NCBI RefSeq assembly: GCF_000159695.1
Contig: NZ_CM000955.1
Location: 693,473 to 757,472, forward strand
Direction: 5' to 3'
Source of the DNA: Finegoldia magna ATCC 53516
Lineage (GTDB): Bacteria; Bacillota; Clostridia; Tissierellales; Peptoniphilaceae
DNA length: 64,000 bases
Part shown: positions 36,607 to 46,160 of the stretch, one piece after another
Numbering within the stretch: position 1 is the stretch's first letter
Layout of the letters: each line of letters begins with the position of its first letter
Program-made: the position numbers and the translations under genes
The notes under the pieces: generated by a model
Databases searched by the model: none
Told to the model about the DNA's origin: nothing
Seen by the model: only the letters and a program-made list of their open reading frames with translations

Positions 36607-37152
36607 CTATCCCTCCTTCAAATTTTCTATATAAAAATAATTGCAAAGCTTATTTGTTCCATCAAAGTTTTCATATAAATGTTCACCGTAAAACTTGAAC
36701 CCACATTTTTCAATAACCCTTGTACTTCTATTATTTTCAACAAAACAGCTGCAATAAATATAATCGTAATCCAAATCCTCAAGCAAATGATTCACAAAAC
36801 ACTTCACAACCTTCGTCATAATCCCGCGATTCCAATAATTTTTGTTCAAACTATATCCAATTTCAACCCCGGTCTTATCTTCGAATTCTGGCTGTTCATA
36901 CAAATAATCGTCTTCGTACACTCCAATCATTCCTATTAGTTTGTCATCCAGAAAAATTCCGTATTCTAACTTTGAATTGATGAAATCTTTGAGAATTTTC
37001 TTGGATTGTTTGATGGATTTGTGTGGTTTCCATCCTGCAGATGGTCCCACCTCTTCTTGAATAGCGTATTCATGGAAATCATCTAAACATTTCATTTCCA
37101 ACGCTTTTATTTCTATATCTTCACATTTTAAAATAAAATTTTCGTACTTCAT
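36607..37152 (-). CDS. GNAT-family N-acetyltransferase (RimJ-like)
   Basis: A 181 aa acetyltransferase of the GNAT fold. The acetyl-CoA loop is in LNKNYWNRGIMTKVVKCFVNHLL near residues 113-135, followed by NNRSTRVIEKCGFKFYGEHL, the C-terminal signature of the RimJ/RimL group. The N-terminal acceptor for acetyl could be a protein, an amino acid or a drug. The ATG at 37152 follows GGAG; an upstream in-frame TTG lies before that site. It is operonic with the MATE transporter. Confidence 0.87.
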   Translation of the reverse strand: MKYENFILKCEDIEIKALEMKCLDDFHEYAIQEEVGPSAGWKPHKSIKQSKKILKDFINSKLEYGIFLDDKLIGMIGVYEDDYLYEQPEFEDKTGVEIGYSLNKNYWNRGIMTKVVKCFVNHLLEDLDYDYIYCSCFVENNRSTRVIEKCGFKFYGEHLYENFDGTNKLCNYFYIENLKEG

Positions 37153-37369
37153 TTGTATCTCCAAAATTTTTCAATCTATATAATAATATATCTTTAAAAA
37201 TTTTAAGTCAATCGATTTTAGTTGAGATTTCTACAATTAAAACCTGCTAACAAAAGTCAAGCATAACCTGAAATTAATTTCAGTTTATTTGATTACTTGA
37301 GTAATTAAATTTGCGCATGGCAAACAAGCCGAGAGTAATCCATCGGTTTTTTTAGTGTAATTTTAGATT

Positions 37370-38592
37370 TTATGCTACTTTTAATTCTTGTTTTTGGGCT
37401 TTTGATTCCATAACTCTTGCATAGTAGATTCTTAAGAATTTGTTTAATCCTGCAAATTTACATACTTTTTTGGCTTTTCCTTCTTTTTCTTTTTTTATCA
37501 TGTACTTATATATTTCATTTTCTGGTTTTTTAGCACTCATCATACATTTCATTGCCTGGTAGCCCACTTTTCTTAGTATTGCGTTTCCTCTTTTACTTAT
37601 TTTTCTTTGATCTGCTTTAAAGTTTCCTGATTCATATGGTGGTGCGTCTATCCCTATAAAGGATATTAGGCTTTTTTTGTTTTTAAATTTTGATAGGTCG
37701 CCAAATTCTGCTACTATTTGTACTGCTAATTTTTCTGATATTCCTGAGAATTTTTTTGCTTATTGATATTCTTCTAAGGGCTCGGATATTTCTATCATTT
37801 GTGATAAAATTCTATTTAGAATCTGATTTATTTGTTTTATCAGGTTTATTCCTTCTCTGATATTTGTTTCTATTTTTGTGTTATGGGAAGGTTGTGTTGA
37901 GATACTATCCTCTGCTAATTGGTAAATGGCTTTTGCTTTGTTTGCATTTGGATGGTATCTCTTTTCTTTTGCCCACCTTTTATATTCTTCTATAAATTCT
38001 TCTTCTGTTTTTTCTAATACTAGGTCTTTATGCCACCATTTTTCTGAAAAGTCTAAGAGTTTGTCTTTTGAAAAGTCTCCTGAATTATGTAGTATTAGTT
38101 TTTTTATGCCTGGAAATGTTTGATGTATTGTTTGATCTATGTAGTTCATTTGATCGATTCTTAGCTCCATGTAATGTTGGTAGTTTCTGTTTAATTCTTT
38201 TAAGACTCTGTAGTTTTCTTCATCTACTTTGTATTCTTCTAATTCTTTCCAATACATTAGTCCATATTCTGCTATTTGTTTTGCATCCATCTTGTCATTT
38301 TTTGCTTTTCTAAAGTTTAATGCTCGACAATATTGTTTCATTTTTAATGGATTTATTACTGTTACAAAGTATCCTCTATCTTTTAATTCATAAAGTATTG
38401 GTAGATGATATTTTCCTGTTGCTTCCATTGTTATTTTTACTTCTTCTTTTAATTTTTCTAGTTTCTCTATTAATTCTTCTACTTTTGTTTTTTTAGAGAA
38501 ACATCATAGGGTTTCCAAATTATTTTGTTCCCTTGTTCTAATGCACAAACTGTTATTTTTTCTTTTGATATGTCTATTCCTACAGATATCAT
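37370..38592 (-). pseudogene. IS110-family transposase, disrupted
   Basis: The reading begins at ATG 38592 (ISVGIDISKEKITVCALEQG) and continues in three blocks. The DEDD RuvC-like residues are present: Asp in GIDIS, Glu in MEATGKYH, Asp pair in KNDKMDAKQ. The C-terminal Tnp20 region with its Ser in YESGNFK and KISKRGNAILR is also there. Two lesions split it: a one-base loss in an A run near 38505-38512, which would be restored by a -1 shift on A AAA AAA C, and an in-frame TAA at about 37760. A GGGAAATT ribosome site remains. With an internal stop as well as the frameshift it is most likely dead. Confidence 0.85.
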
Positions 38593-38800
38593 AATTTCCC
38601 TTCTTTCTTATTATTTTGTAGTTTCTACCTGCACCATTACACTCTTTTTAGCTTGTGACACGGACGTTTTGCCCAACCTGCTTAACCGAATATGAATAAT
38701 GAAAAGGTAGTTGACAGTTTTAATGGCGGATGTTTCAACCCTAAAAGAGCCTCGTCATACTACTTCTTCATTATACAAAAATAGTGCAAGATAGGAATTA
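38593..38800 (-). other. Non-coding end of the IS110 element, possible bridge RNA region
   Basis: The roughly 200 bp upstream of the transposase start has no ORF and is less AT-rich than its surroundings, with hairpin-forming parts around 38640-38760 (for example GTGACACGGACG and CAACCTGCTTAACCG). IS110 elements encode a target-choosing bridge RNA in the non-coding end next to the transposase start. This is inferred from position; the ends of the element cannot be fixed from one copy. Confidence 0.35.
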
Positions 38801-38827
38801 CTTCCTTTCTTACACTATTTATGGTAC

Positions 38828-38852
38828 TAAAAAGAGCCCTTTCGGACTCTTA
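38828..38852 (-). terminator. Rho-independent terminator after hcp
   Basis: AAGAGTCC-GAAA-GGGCTCTT on the minus strand, followed by five T. Confidence 0.88.
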
Positions 38853-38872
38853 ATTAAATGAATTTTCACGAA

Positions 38873-40534
38873 TTATTTTGTTTTAATTCCAAATTTTTCC
38901 ATATCTTCATCAACTTCTCCTATTGGAGCAATTCCAAAATTTTCTACCAAAACATTGGCTACATTTGGAGATAGGAATGCAGGAAGAGTTGGTCCAAGAT
39001 GAATATTTTTAACGCCTAAGCTCAAAAGTGCAAGTAGTACGATTACTGCTTTTTGTTCGTACCATGCGATGTTGTAGCTAATTGGTAAATCGTTGATATC
39101 ATCAAGACCAAAAGCTTCTTGTAAAGCTTGGGCTATGACAACTAATGAATATGAGTCGTTGCATTGACCTGCATCTAATACTCTTGGAATTCCATTGATA
39201 TCTCCTAGGTTTAATTTGTTGTATCTGTATTTTGCACAACCAGCAGTCAAAATAATTGTGTCATCAGGCAATGCTTTTGCGAAATCTTCGTAATAATTTC
39301 TACCTTTTTGTCTTCCATCACAACCAGCCATTACTACAAATTGTTGAATGTCTCCATTTTTAACTGCTTCAACAACTTTGTCTGCCAAAGCTAATACTTG
39401 ATTGTGTGCAAATCCACCGACGATTTTTCCGTGTTCAATTTCTTTTGGAGATTCACATTTTTTTGCAAGTTCTATAATTTCTGAGAAATCTTTGTGACCA
39501 TTTTCATCTGCTACAATGTGTTTCATTCCAGGATATGCTGCAACACCAGTTGTGAATACTCTGTCTTTGTAAGAATCTTTTGGTGGAATTATACAGTTAG
39601 TAGTCATCAAGATTGGACCATTAAATGATTCGAATTCCTTGTCTTGTAGCCACCAAGAGTTTCCGTAATTTCCCACGAAATTATCGTATTTTTTGAAAGC
39701 TGGATAATAATTTGCAGGTAACATTTCACTGTGAGTGTATACATCTACTCCTGTGTTTTGAGTTTGTTCCAAAAGCATTTCCATATCTTTCAAATCATGA
39801 CCTGAAATCAAAATAGCAGGATTGTTTCTAACACCGATGTTTACTTCTGAAATTTCTGGATTTCCGTAAGCAGATGTATTTGCACTATCCAAAAGAGCCA
39901 TTGCTGCTGCACCATTTGATCCAGTTTCTAATGTAAGAGCTATCAAATCTTCTACGGACAAACTATCGTCCATTAATTTTGCTAAAGTATTTTCCATAAA
40001 TTCGTCTACATTTTCATCGAATTTTCCCAAAACATTAGCGTGTCTATTGTAGGCTGCCATTCCCTTCAATCCGTAAGTAATAAGTTCTCTAAGACTTCTC
40101 TTATCGTCATCCAAAGTATTCAACACGCCGATAATTTGTGATTTCAATTTTAATTCATCATCGTCTTTTTCGTTATACAAAGCTGCCTTTGACAAGTTTT
40201 CTTTGTCATCTAAGCCTTCGATTAATTTTTGGTTCAAATCGATAGTTTCTTTTACTTTTTCTAACAAATCTTCATAGTGGAAGTTTGCGTTTGTAATTGT
40301 AGTAAACAAATTATTGTTGACATAAGAATGTAAATTAGAGATATCTTTGTTTTCTTTTCTCATTCTAGTTAGGATTTCGCCTAACCCTTTTGTAACCCAA
40401 ACAAGCAAGTCTTCGATGTTTGCTACATCTGATGTTTTACCGCAAACCCCTTTTTTTGTACATGCGATGTTTTTTGCTGTTTCTTGACATTGATAACAAA
40501 ACATTTCTTCATTTTTTTCAATAGTTTTTTCCAT
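38873..40534 (-). CDS. hcp: Hydroxylamine reductase (hybrid cluster protein)
   Basis: Cytoplasmic Fe-S protein that reduces hydroxylamine or nitric oxide in anaerobes and protects against nitrosative stress. Of 553 aa, the N-terminal [4Fe-4S] Cys set is C13, C16, C25, C31 ([19 protein letters not shown]). The hybrid-cluster ligands lie in [29 protein letters not shown] and [10 protein letters not shown]. Length matches the class found in strict anaerobes. AGGAGGAAAG precedes the ATG. A Crp/Fnr regulator is encoded just upstream on the same strand, with a palindrome between them. Confidence 0.96.
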   Translation of the reverse strand: MEKTIEKNEEMFCYQCQETAKNIACTKKGVCGKTSDVANIEDLLVWVTKGLGEILTRMRKENKDISNLHSYVNNNLFTTITNANFHYEDLLEKVKETIDLNQKLIEGLDDKENLSKAALYNEKDDDELKLKSQIIGVLNTLDDDKRSLRELITYGLKGMAAYNRHANVLGKFDENVDEFMENTLAKLMDDSLSVEDLIALTLETGSNGAAAMALLDSANTSAYGNPEISEVNIGVRNNPAILISGHDLKDMEMLLEQTQNTGVDVYTHSEMLPANYYPAFKKYDNFVGNYGNSWWLQDKEFESFNGPILMTTNCIIPPKDSYKDRVFTTGVAAYPGMKHIVADENGHKDFSEIIELAKKCESPKEIEHGKIVGGFAHNQVLALADKVVEAVKNGDIQQFVVMAGCDGRQKGRNYYEDFAKALPDDTIILTAGCAKYRYNKLNLGDINGIPRVLDAGQCNDSYSLVVIAQALQEAFGLDDINDLPISYNIAWYEQKAVIVLLALLSLGVKNIHLGPTLPAFLSPNVANVLVENFGIAPIGEVDEDMEKFGIKTK

Positions 40535-40570
40535 TTTCTTTCCTCCTGATTTATTCTGTCTTATGCCTTA

Positions 40571-40614
40571 ATTATACTTATTCAAAAGTATAGTTTTCTG
40601 TAACATAAGTTACA
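40571..40614 (-). promoter_or_regulatory. hcp promoter with Crp/Fnr-type operator
   Basis: A perfect palindrome TGTAAC-ATAA-GTTACA lies at 40599-40614. On the minus strand a TATAAT (40571-40576) follows. The palindrome centre is about 42 bp before the expected start of transcription, the usual class II activator position for Crp/Fnr proteins. It lacks a good -35 box, as expected for an activated promoter. It is likely bound by the adjacent regulator. Confidence 0.65.
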
Positions 40615-40622
40615 TTTGTTCA

Positions 40623-41276
40623 TTACAATAAGTTTTCCAATTCTTCTCTGTTTTTAATTTTAATTTCAGATCCGTTTAATTCAATAAGACCACTATCCTC
40701 CATGCTCAATAATTCCCTTGATAATGAAGGTCTGGTCGTAGCCATAAAATCTGCCATCTGTTGCCTTGTCATTTCCGTGTTTGATACGTCTTTTTTTTCT
40801 GTTTGAATTAAAAAAGTTGCGATTTTTTGCCTCAACGAAAAACTAGACAACAATCTTACCTTGCTATTTAAGAAAAATGCTTTTTCTGCAAGAATCTTTA
40901 TAAGATTAGTCATAATTTTATTTTTAATCGAAGTGGAGCTTTCAGATATATCGAAAAAACTTACAGGAATTTCAAGAATTTCGCAATCAGTGTTGCACAC
41001 TAATGTAAAATCGCTGATTTTATTCAAATACGAATACACCTCAGCCATTACTTCCCCATGATTTTTGAAAATATTCACGACAGTGTTTTTCCCATTAATA
41101 TCCGTCTTTTCAAGACTAAGCTTTCCGCTTTTCAGAACGTAGATTTTATTGCAAATATCTCCAGGGGAAAATACGTACGAATTTTTGTTGTATTTGTTTA
41201 TTATTGAATTTGATTCAATAAGAAATTGTTTAAATTCTTCTTCTGTAAAATTTTTAAAAAGTTTTGAATTTATCAT
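40623..41276 (-). CDS. Crp/Fnr-family regulator, likely of hcp
   Basis: A 217 aa protein with an N-terminal cyclic-nucleotide-binding-like beta-barrel (about 15-125, NSYVFSPGDICNKIYVLKSGKLSL). A long dimer helix and a C-terminal winged helix follow, with MTRQQMADFMATTRPSLSREL near 168-188. No FNR-type N-terminal Cys cluster is present. Its place 88 bp upstream of hcp and the palindrome between them suggest an HcpR-like NO or nitrosative stress activator; this is inference from context. It shares the strand with hcp. Confidence 0.88.
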   Translation of the reverse strand: MINSKLFKNFTEEEFKQFLIESNSIINKYNKNSYVFSPGDICNKIYVLKSGKLSLEKTDINGKNTVVNIFKNHGEVMAEVYSYLNKISDFTLVCNTDCEILEIPVSFFDISESSTSIKNKIMTNLIKILAEKAFFLNSKVRLLSSFSLRQKIATFLIQTEKKDVSNTEMTRQQMADFMATTRPSLSRELLSMEDSGLIELNGSEIKIKNREELENLL

Positions 41277-41324
41277 TTAATCACCATTATTTTTATACCC
41301 AATAATTTTTTATGTACAACAAAA

Positions 41325-41354
41325 AACGCATCAGAATTTTCATTCTAATGCGTT
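41325..41354 (-). terminator. Rho-independent terminator after wzz-like gene
   Basis: AACGCAT.AGAAT-GAAA-ATTCT.ATGCGTT followed by a T run on the minus strand. Confidence 0.88.
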
Positions 41355-41359
41355 TGGTT

Positions 41360-42379
41360 TTAAGCGTATGGTAAATATTTTTTGTCGTCTGAATTGTATT
41401 TGGAGATTTCAACTGCTGCTATTGGATTAATTCCCAACGATTTTATTGCTTCCAATGTGTTTTTGATTTCTCCTAATCTTGAATCGTCTTTCTTGTAAAG
41501 TACGATTGCGTTTTGAATGTCTTTTGTCAAATCTGTAAGGTCTACTTTTTCCGAAATTGGACTTACAGCTGTAATTTTCTTATCGAAATTTGAATTGTAT
41601 GCCTTAGCTAAATTTGCTGTGTTTTGATCAAAACTAAACACACCAACATTATCAAAACTATCTATTCTTCTGTTCAACAAACTCAATGCGCTATTTGAAT
41701 TTTCATTGTAATCATTTGAAAGTACGCTAACTGTTTCAAGTCCCAATTTGTTTTGCAATTGTTCTTTGCTGAAAATATTAGGATCTTTGTAATAAGAAGC
41801 GAATGCATATGCTAGACCTATTAACATTCCCAAGAACAATCCTATTGCTGTGTCCATTTTATTGACAAGTTGTTTGATTTTCTTCTTGGCATTAGGTGCA
41901 TCAACGACTTGAATGTTATCTTTTTTCATCGTTTTTTTAGTCAAATCTGTAATAGCTTTTAATGATTCTTCCAATACTTTGTTAGTTTGTTCGGCGCTTT
42001 CACTTGAATATTCCATTTCAATAATTGATGTAGATGGAACGCTTTTTACTTTCAAATCTTTCCTTAAATCAGAAGAGCTAACGCCATTTCCTACTTTTTC
42101 TGCTACTGTATCCAAAACAGAATTTGATTTAATCAATTGTTCAACATTTGAAACCAATTGTGTATTAATCATTGCGTCTACTTTGGAAACAACTGCTCCT
42201 TCTTTTTCAAAATCTTCTGGACTCCCCACCATTATTGAAACCTTTGATGAGTAAGAGTCCTTTCCCAAAACATTATTAAAAACATTTGTCAATAACGCAC
42301 ACACAAGCATTATTATTATAATGTGTGGCAATTTTCTAAGTATTGCTTGCCACGCTTCTTTTAAATTTAATTCTTCCAA
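41360..42379 (-). CDS. Wzz-type chain-length determinant / capsule co-polymerase
   Basis: A 339 aa protein with membrane helices near residues 17-37 and 175-193 flanking an extracytoplasmic coiled region. It has the Wzz opening NLKEAWQAILRKLPHIIIIM and the Pro/Gly-rich second helix. The cytoplasmic tail resembles a P-loop-less CpsD/receptor-like part, ending in KYLPYA with a Tyr. Such proteins set polysaccharide chain length with a Wzy polymerase, and the gene 2 bp upstream looks like one. No glycosyltransferase or CpsD kinase is adjacent. Confidence 0.82.
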   Translation of the reverse strand: MEELNLKEAWQAILRKLPHIIIIMLVCALLTNVFNNVLGKDSYSSKVSIMVGSPEDFEKEGAVVSKVDAMINTQLVSNVEQLIKSNSVLDTVAEKVGNGVSSSDLRKDLKVKSVPSTSIIEMEYSSESAEQTNKVLEESLKAITDLTKKTMKKDNIQVVDAPNAKKKIKQLVNKMDTAIGLFLGMLIGLAYAFASYYKDPNIFSKEQLQNKLGLETVSVLSNDYNENSNSALSLLNRRIDSFDNVGVFSFDQNTANLAKAYNSNFDKKITAVSPISEKVDLTDLTKDIQNAIVLYKKDDSRLGEIKNTLEAIKSLGINPIAAVEISKYNSDDKKYLPYA

Positions 42380-42381
42380 GT

Positions 42382-43674
42382 TTATATCTCCTTAACTTTT
42401 TTATCTCTTTTACTCAATAACCACATTAAAACTATGCTCATAATCAATCCGTGATATAGAAGTCCTGTAAGTAAATCTACACTAATAAGATTGAACATAG
42501 GCACAATAGTTATTGCTATTGCTACCCACAAAGGCATTTTTTTGTATGAGATTTCATCCATAATTCCAATTAACCAACCAGTTATTGCAGAATAAGATAA
42601 CATTCCGTAAAAACCAAAGTTAGCGTATCCATTTGCAATGAATCCAGTGTTTACCCAAGTATTTGGATGACCGTAATAAATCATCGAAATCAATGCTTGG
42701 ATTGGATAATTATATGGATACAATTTTCCTCCAAATACCCAAGATTTGTCTGTCAAATACACGAAATCAATATTTTTGAATGCATCGTAATATCTGAAAT
42801 GATTATCTGCAGTTACCATGAAAACACGTCTTACAATTACACTTATCGGTTGCCAATTGTCAGTTATCAAATAAAAAGCTAAGCACAAAAATGTAAGCCC
42901 TGCTAGTCCCATAGTCATTAAATTCCCAGTGTATTTGTTTCCCTTTACGATAGCTATAAAAATTACCAGTACAGGATAAAACAGCATTGACTTATGTGAA
43001 GTAAATCCAAAGAAAAATACTTGGCAAATCAATGTGATTACAGTTCCTAATTTTTTTCTATCCCAAAGGCAGAACACCAACAAAGTTGGGTTGATAATTT
43101 TACCATACCAGTTCATAAAATATGCAAATGGTCCCGGAAAGATTACTTCCGCGATTTCCCTTCTAGTGTCGTAAACTTTTCTAAAATCGAAATTCAAATA
43201 TTTTAGTCCGCCTCGCATTATTATCCAAGCAAACATCAATATTCCCACCAGTGCAAAAGCATAAACTATGAAATTTTCGTTGATTTTTTTATCCGAAAAA
43301 GATAACCTCAATTTCGGTGAATTAGCGAAAATTTGCATAGTATAAAACGATGCTATCAACATGTACATATATAATCTGGAGAAATCCTTATAAGGATATA
43401 TATTTAAACATGGTATGATTATCAAAACATAAAATAGCATCAGATAAAAATCACTGACCCTCTCTACTTTATGCCTTATCGTATAACACATTATCACAAC
43501 CAAAGCGTAGGATTCTATCAATTTGTAAATATTTAAATTGTTCACAAGCCCCATGTACGAAAACAACGGACTTATTGCATAAGAATAACTCAAATCTAAA
43601 AACAATTTAAACATCAATGATAAGAACACAAAAAACCCTTTTGATTGGAACAATGCTTTTATATCATCAGTCAT
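42382..43674 (-). CDS. Wzy-like polysaccharide polymerase (membrane protein)
   Basis: A 430 aa protein with about eleven or twelve membrane segments and a large loop between residues 160 and 200 (YLNFDFRKVYDTRREIAEVIF) that is followed by PFAYFMNWYGKIINP. This layout is that of O-antigen/capsule polymerases, which are poorly conserved in sequence, so the call rests on topology and on the Wzz-type neighbour 2 bp downstream. No clear ribosome binding site consensus beyond AAGGGGA is seen. It may act on an exopolysaccharide made by genes elsewhere. Confidence 0.65.
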   Translation of the reverse strand: MTDDIKALFQSKGFFVFLSLMFKLFLDLSYSYAISPLFSYMGLVNNLNIYKLIESYALVVIMCYTIRHKVERVSDFYLMLFYVLIIIPCLNIYPYKDFSRLYMYMLIASFYTMQIFANSPKLRLSFSDKKINENFIVYAFALVGILMFAWIIMRGGLKYLNFDFRKVYDTRREIAEVIFPGPFAYFMNWYGKIINPTLLVFCLWDRKKLGTVITLICQVFFFGFTSHKSMLFYPVLVIFIAIVKGNKYTGNLMTMGLAGLTFLCLAFYLITDNWQPISVIVRRVFMVTADNHFRYYDAFKNIDFVYLTDKSWVFGGKLYPYNYPIQALISMIYYGHPNTWVNTGFIANGYANFGFYGMLSYSAITGWLIGIMDEISYKKMPLWVAIAITIVPMFNLISVDLLTGLLYHGLIMSIVLMWLLSKRDKKVKEI

Positions 43675-43733
43675 AAATTCCCCTTTTCATTTTTTTACTA
43701 AATTAGTATACCATAATTAAACGCGATAATAAA

Positions 43734-44675
43734 CTAATTTACTTTATTTTTAGGGATTTCTCCGTTTTTAAATTGCATAATATTGTCAAAAGTAAATTCA
43801 CCCATTTGAACTCTCGCAAGCTTAGTGGCATTTCCCAAATGAGGAGCCAATAAAATATTCTTGGCATTTCTCAAATCTTCTGAAATTTTGGGTTCAAATT
43901 CGTACACATCCAATGCACAACCAGCAATTTCTCCATCATTTAATGCATTTATCAAATCTTGTTCGCTTATAACTTTTCCACGCGATGCGTTGATAAGATA
44001 TGCTGATTTTTTCATTTTTGAGAATGCTTTTGCATCTATTAAGTGATGTAATTTTTCGCTATAAGCTGTGTGTAAAGTTATTACGTCACTGTTTTCAAGT
44101 AAATAATTTAAATCTACTTGCTTTGCCCCATCAACTTCTTTTTTGCTACGATTGTAGAATATCACATTCATATCGAAAGCTTTGGCTTTTCTCATAACTT
44201 CAGTTCCAATTCTTCCAAGTCCAATTATTCCCAAAGTTTTCCCTTCCAATGTTTCTCCCAAACCATACACAGGCTTCCATCCTTCAAATGAATTATCATA
44301 GCAATCAGAATTCATCTTGGTAATATTTCTGAGTAGATCTATCATCAAACCAAAAGTCAATTCTGCAGTTGATTTTGTAGATGCAGATGCAGGTGCGTTT
44401 GTGACAATTATTCCTTTTTCTTTTGCGTAATCAATGTCAACATTATCAAAACCAGCGCCATAATTTGCAATTATTTTCAAATTTTTAGCTGCATCGATAA
44501 TTTCTGAATCGATTTTTTCACTCAAAGGACACACTAATCCTTCGACATCTTTTATTCTAGTTTTCAATTCTTCTTTTGACAAAAAGTCCAAACTATCGTG
44601 ATAATCTACTTCAAAATTCTCTTCGTATTTTTTTATAATTTCTTCAGGGATTCTATTAGTAATCAAAACTTTCAT
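43734..44675 (-). CDS. D-isomer-specific 2-hydroxyacid dehydrogenase
   Basis: A 313 aa NAD(P)H-dependent oxidoreductase that reduces 2-oxo acids. The nucleotide loop is GLGRIG in TLGIIGLGRIGTEVM near residue 150. The catalytic set is Arg in INASRGKVI, Glu in CALDVYEFEP and His in LAPHLGNAT. The substrate (glyoxylate, hydroxypyruvate, phenylpyruvate or another) is not decidable. The ATG overlaps the stop of the upstream PHP gene (TAATG), so the two are coupled. Confidence 0.93.
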   Translation of the reverse strand: MKVLITNRIPEEIIKKYEENFEVDYHDSLDFLSKEELKTRIKDVEGLVCPLSEKIDSEIIDAAKNLKIIANYGAGFDNVDIDYAKEKGIIVTNAPASASTKSTAELTFGLMIDLLRNITKMNSDCYDNSFEGWKPVYGLGETLEGKTLGIIGLGRIGTEVMRKAKAFDMNVIFYNRSKKEVDGAKQVDLNYLLENSDVITLHTAYSEKLHHLIDAKAFSKMKKSAYLINASRGKVISEQDLINALNDGEIAGCALDVYEFEPKISEDLRNAKNILLAPHLGNATKLARVQMGEFTFDNIMQFKNGEIPKNKVN

Positions 44676-45466
44676 TACATATCCTCCATTCTTATCGTAG
44701 TCATTTTTCTATTTTCAAACATCGCCAAATACTTTGCATCTACGCTTTTTAATAATTTGAAAGCATCATCAAAGTGATATCTGTAATAATTTTCAAAGTG
44801 CGCATCGCTACCAACTGAGAATAATTTGCCCTTCATTTTTACGTATTTTTTGAGCGCAAATGTGTAATATTCTATGTTGTCGTATTGATACACACTTCTT
44901 GTGTTAAGCTCCAATGCTTTTTCATCATTAATGAGTTCTGCAAAAACTTTTGTCAAAAATTCATCCACAATATCCATATTTTTAGATTCCAATTTATTAA
45001 GTCTTAATGCATAATCAATGTGTGTTAACACGTCAAAATCTTTGAAATTATTCACAGCTTCCAGCATTTTTTCAAAATAATTTGTAAGAAACTCTCTTTG
45101 AGAGTAATCTTCTGGCTTTGGATTCATAAAATCTTTACCATTGAATTGATGAACTGACAAAAGTTGAATGTCATAATCTCTGCTGTTCACAGTGTTTTTG
45201 ATTTTTTCCAAATTCTCAGTTGTGTAACCTATTTCTATTCCTTTTAAGATTTTTTGTGAACTTTTTTGGTTGTGTTCTTCAATCACTTTTACGTATTTGT
45301 CGTAATCAATGTCCACATCCTCAACTCTACCATCATTATAGGTAAATCCATAATCCAAGTGTTCGGTGGTGATAATGTCACCTTTGACAAGCTTCAAATA
45401 ATTCTCAAATTTTTCTTTACTATCGAATGAAAATTCCGTATGACAATGTTGATCTCTATAATACAT
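44675..45466 (-). CDS. PHP-domain phosphatase (histidinol-phosphatase-like)
   Basis: A 263 aa PHP-fold metallohydrolase. Metal ligands are seen in DQHCHTEFSFDSKE (HxH, residues 5-8), ITTEHLDYG, KGIEIGY, SVHQF, LTHIDYALR and VGSDAHFEN. It resembles HisJ-type histidinol-phosphatases. No other histidine genes are near, so the substrate may be a different phosphoester. It is coupled to the hydroxyacid dehydrogenase and follows a terminator after deoC. Confidence 0.86.
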   Translation of the reverse strand: MYYRDQHCHTEFSFDSKEKFENYLKLVKGDIITTEHLDYGFTYNDGRVEDVDIDYDKYVKVIEEHNQKSSQKILKGIEIGYTTENLEKIKNTVNSRDYDIQLLSVHQFNGKDFMNPKPEDYSQREFLTNYFEKMLEAVNNFKDFDVLTHIDYALRLNKLESKNMDIVDEFLTKVFAELINDEKALELNTRSVYQYDNIEYYTFALKKYVKMKGKLFSVGSDAHFENYYRYHFDDAFKLLKSVDAKYLAMFENRKMTTIRMEDM

Positions 45467-45481
45467 ATTACTCCTTAAATG

Positions 45482-45513
45482 AACGAAAAGATGCTAAATA
45501 ACTAGCATCTTTT
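45482..45513 (-). terminator. Rho-independent terminator after deoC
   Basis: AAAAGATGCTA pairs with TAGCATCTTTT on the minus strand, followed by more T. Confidence 0.82.
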
Positions 45514-45517
45514 ACAA

Positions 45518-46159
45518 TTATCCTTCTACTATTTTAATACCGCTTGATGCTCCGATTCTATCTGCTCCATTTTCTATCATAGATAAAGCTTCTTCTCTAG
45601 AATGAATTCCACCACTTGCTTTTACCATAGCTTTGTCTCCAACAGTATCTTTCATCAATTTGACATCTTCTACTTTTGCTCCGCCTGTTGAAAAACCTGT
45701 AGAAGTCTTCACGAAATCAGCGCCGCATTTTACAGAAATTTCGCAAACTTTTTTCTTTTCTTCATCAGTTAATAAACAAGTTTCGATGATTACTTTCAAA
45801 ACTTTTCCTTTTGTAGCATCTCTTACAGCTTGGATGTCTTTTTCGACATAATCATAATCTTGTTCTTTTAATTTGCCGATATTGATAACCATGTCGATTT
45901 CATCTGCTCCATCTTCGATAGCAGTCTTTGCTTCAAAAGCTTTTGATTTGATACTCATAGCACCAAGTGGAAATCCCACAACAGTGCACACCAAAACGCT
46001 TGAATTTTCCAAAGACTTTTTAACGAAAGATGTATAGCAAGAATTTACGCACACGCTTTTAAAATCGTATTTGATTGCTTCATCACAGATTTTTTTGATG
46101 TCAGCTGATGTTGCATCTGCTTTTAATAAAGTGTGGTCGATATATTTATTTAATTCCAT
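45518..46159 (-). CDS. deoC: Deoxyribose-phosphate aldolase
   Basis: Class I aldolase that splits 2-deoxyribose 5-phosphate into acetaldehyde and glyceraldehyde 3-phosphate. The 213 aa TIM barrel has [12 protein letters not shown] at the start, the Schiff-base Lys in [11 protein letters not shown] and the second Lys in MVKASGGI. The ATG at 46159 is used; an in-frame GTG 9 bp earlier overlaps the deoD stop. With deoD it forms a nucleoside salvage pair, spaced 1 bp from it. Confidence 0.95.
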   Translation of the reverse strand: MELNKYIDHTLLKADATSADIKKICDEAIKYDFKSVCVNSCYTSFVKKSLENSSVLVCTVVGFPLGAMSIKSKAFEAKTAIEDGADEIDMVINIGKLKEQDYDYVEKDIQAVRDATKGKVLKVIIETCLLTDEEKKKVCEISVKCGADFVKTSTGFSTGGAKVEDVKLMKDTVGDKAMVKASGGIHSREEALSMIENGADRIGASSGIKIVEG

Positions 46160-46160
46160 A

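Noticed and set aside
41276..41320. Third sigma-B-like promoter before the Crp/Fnr gene
   Set aside because: GGGTAT is present but the upstream box reads GTTGTA, and an overlapping TTGTAC-16-TATAAA sigma-A promoter explains it as well.
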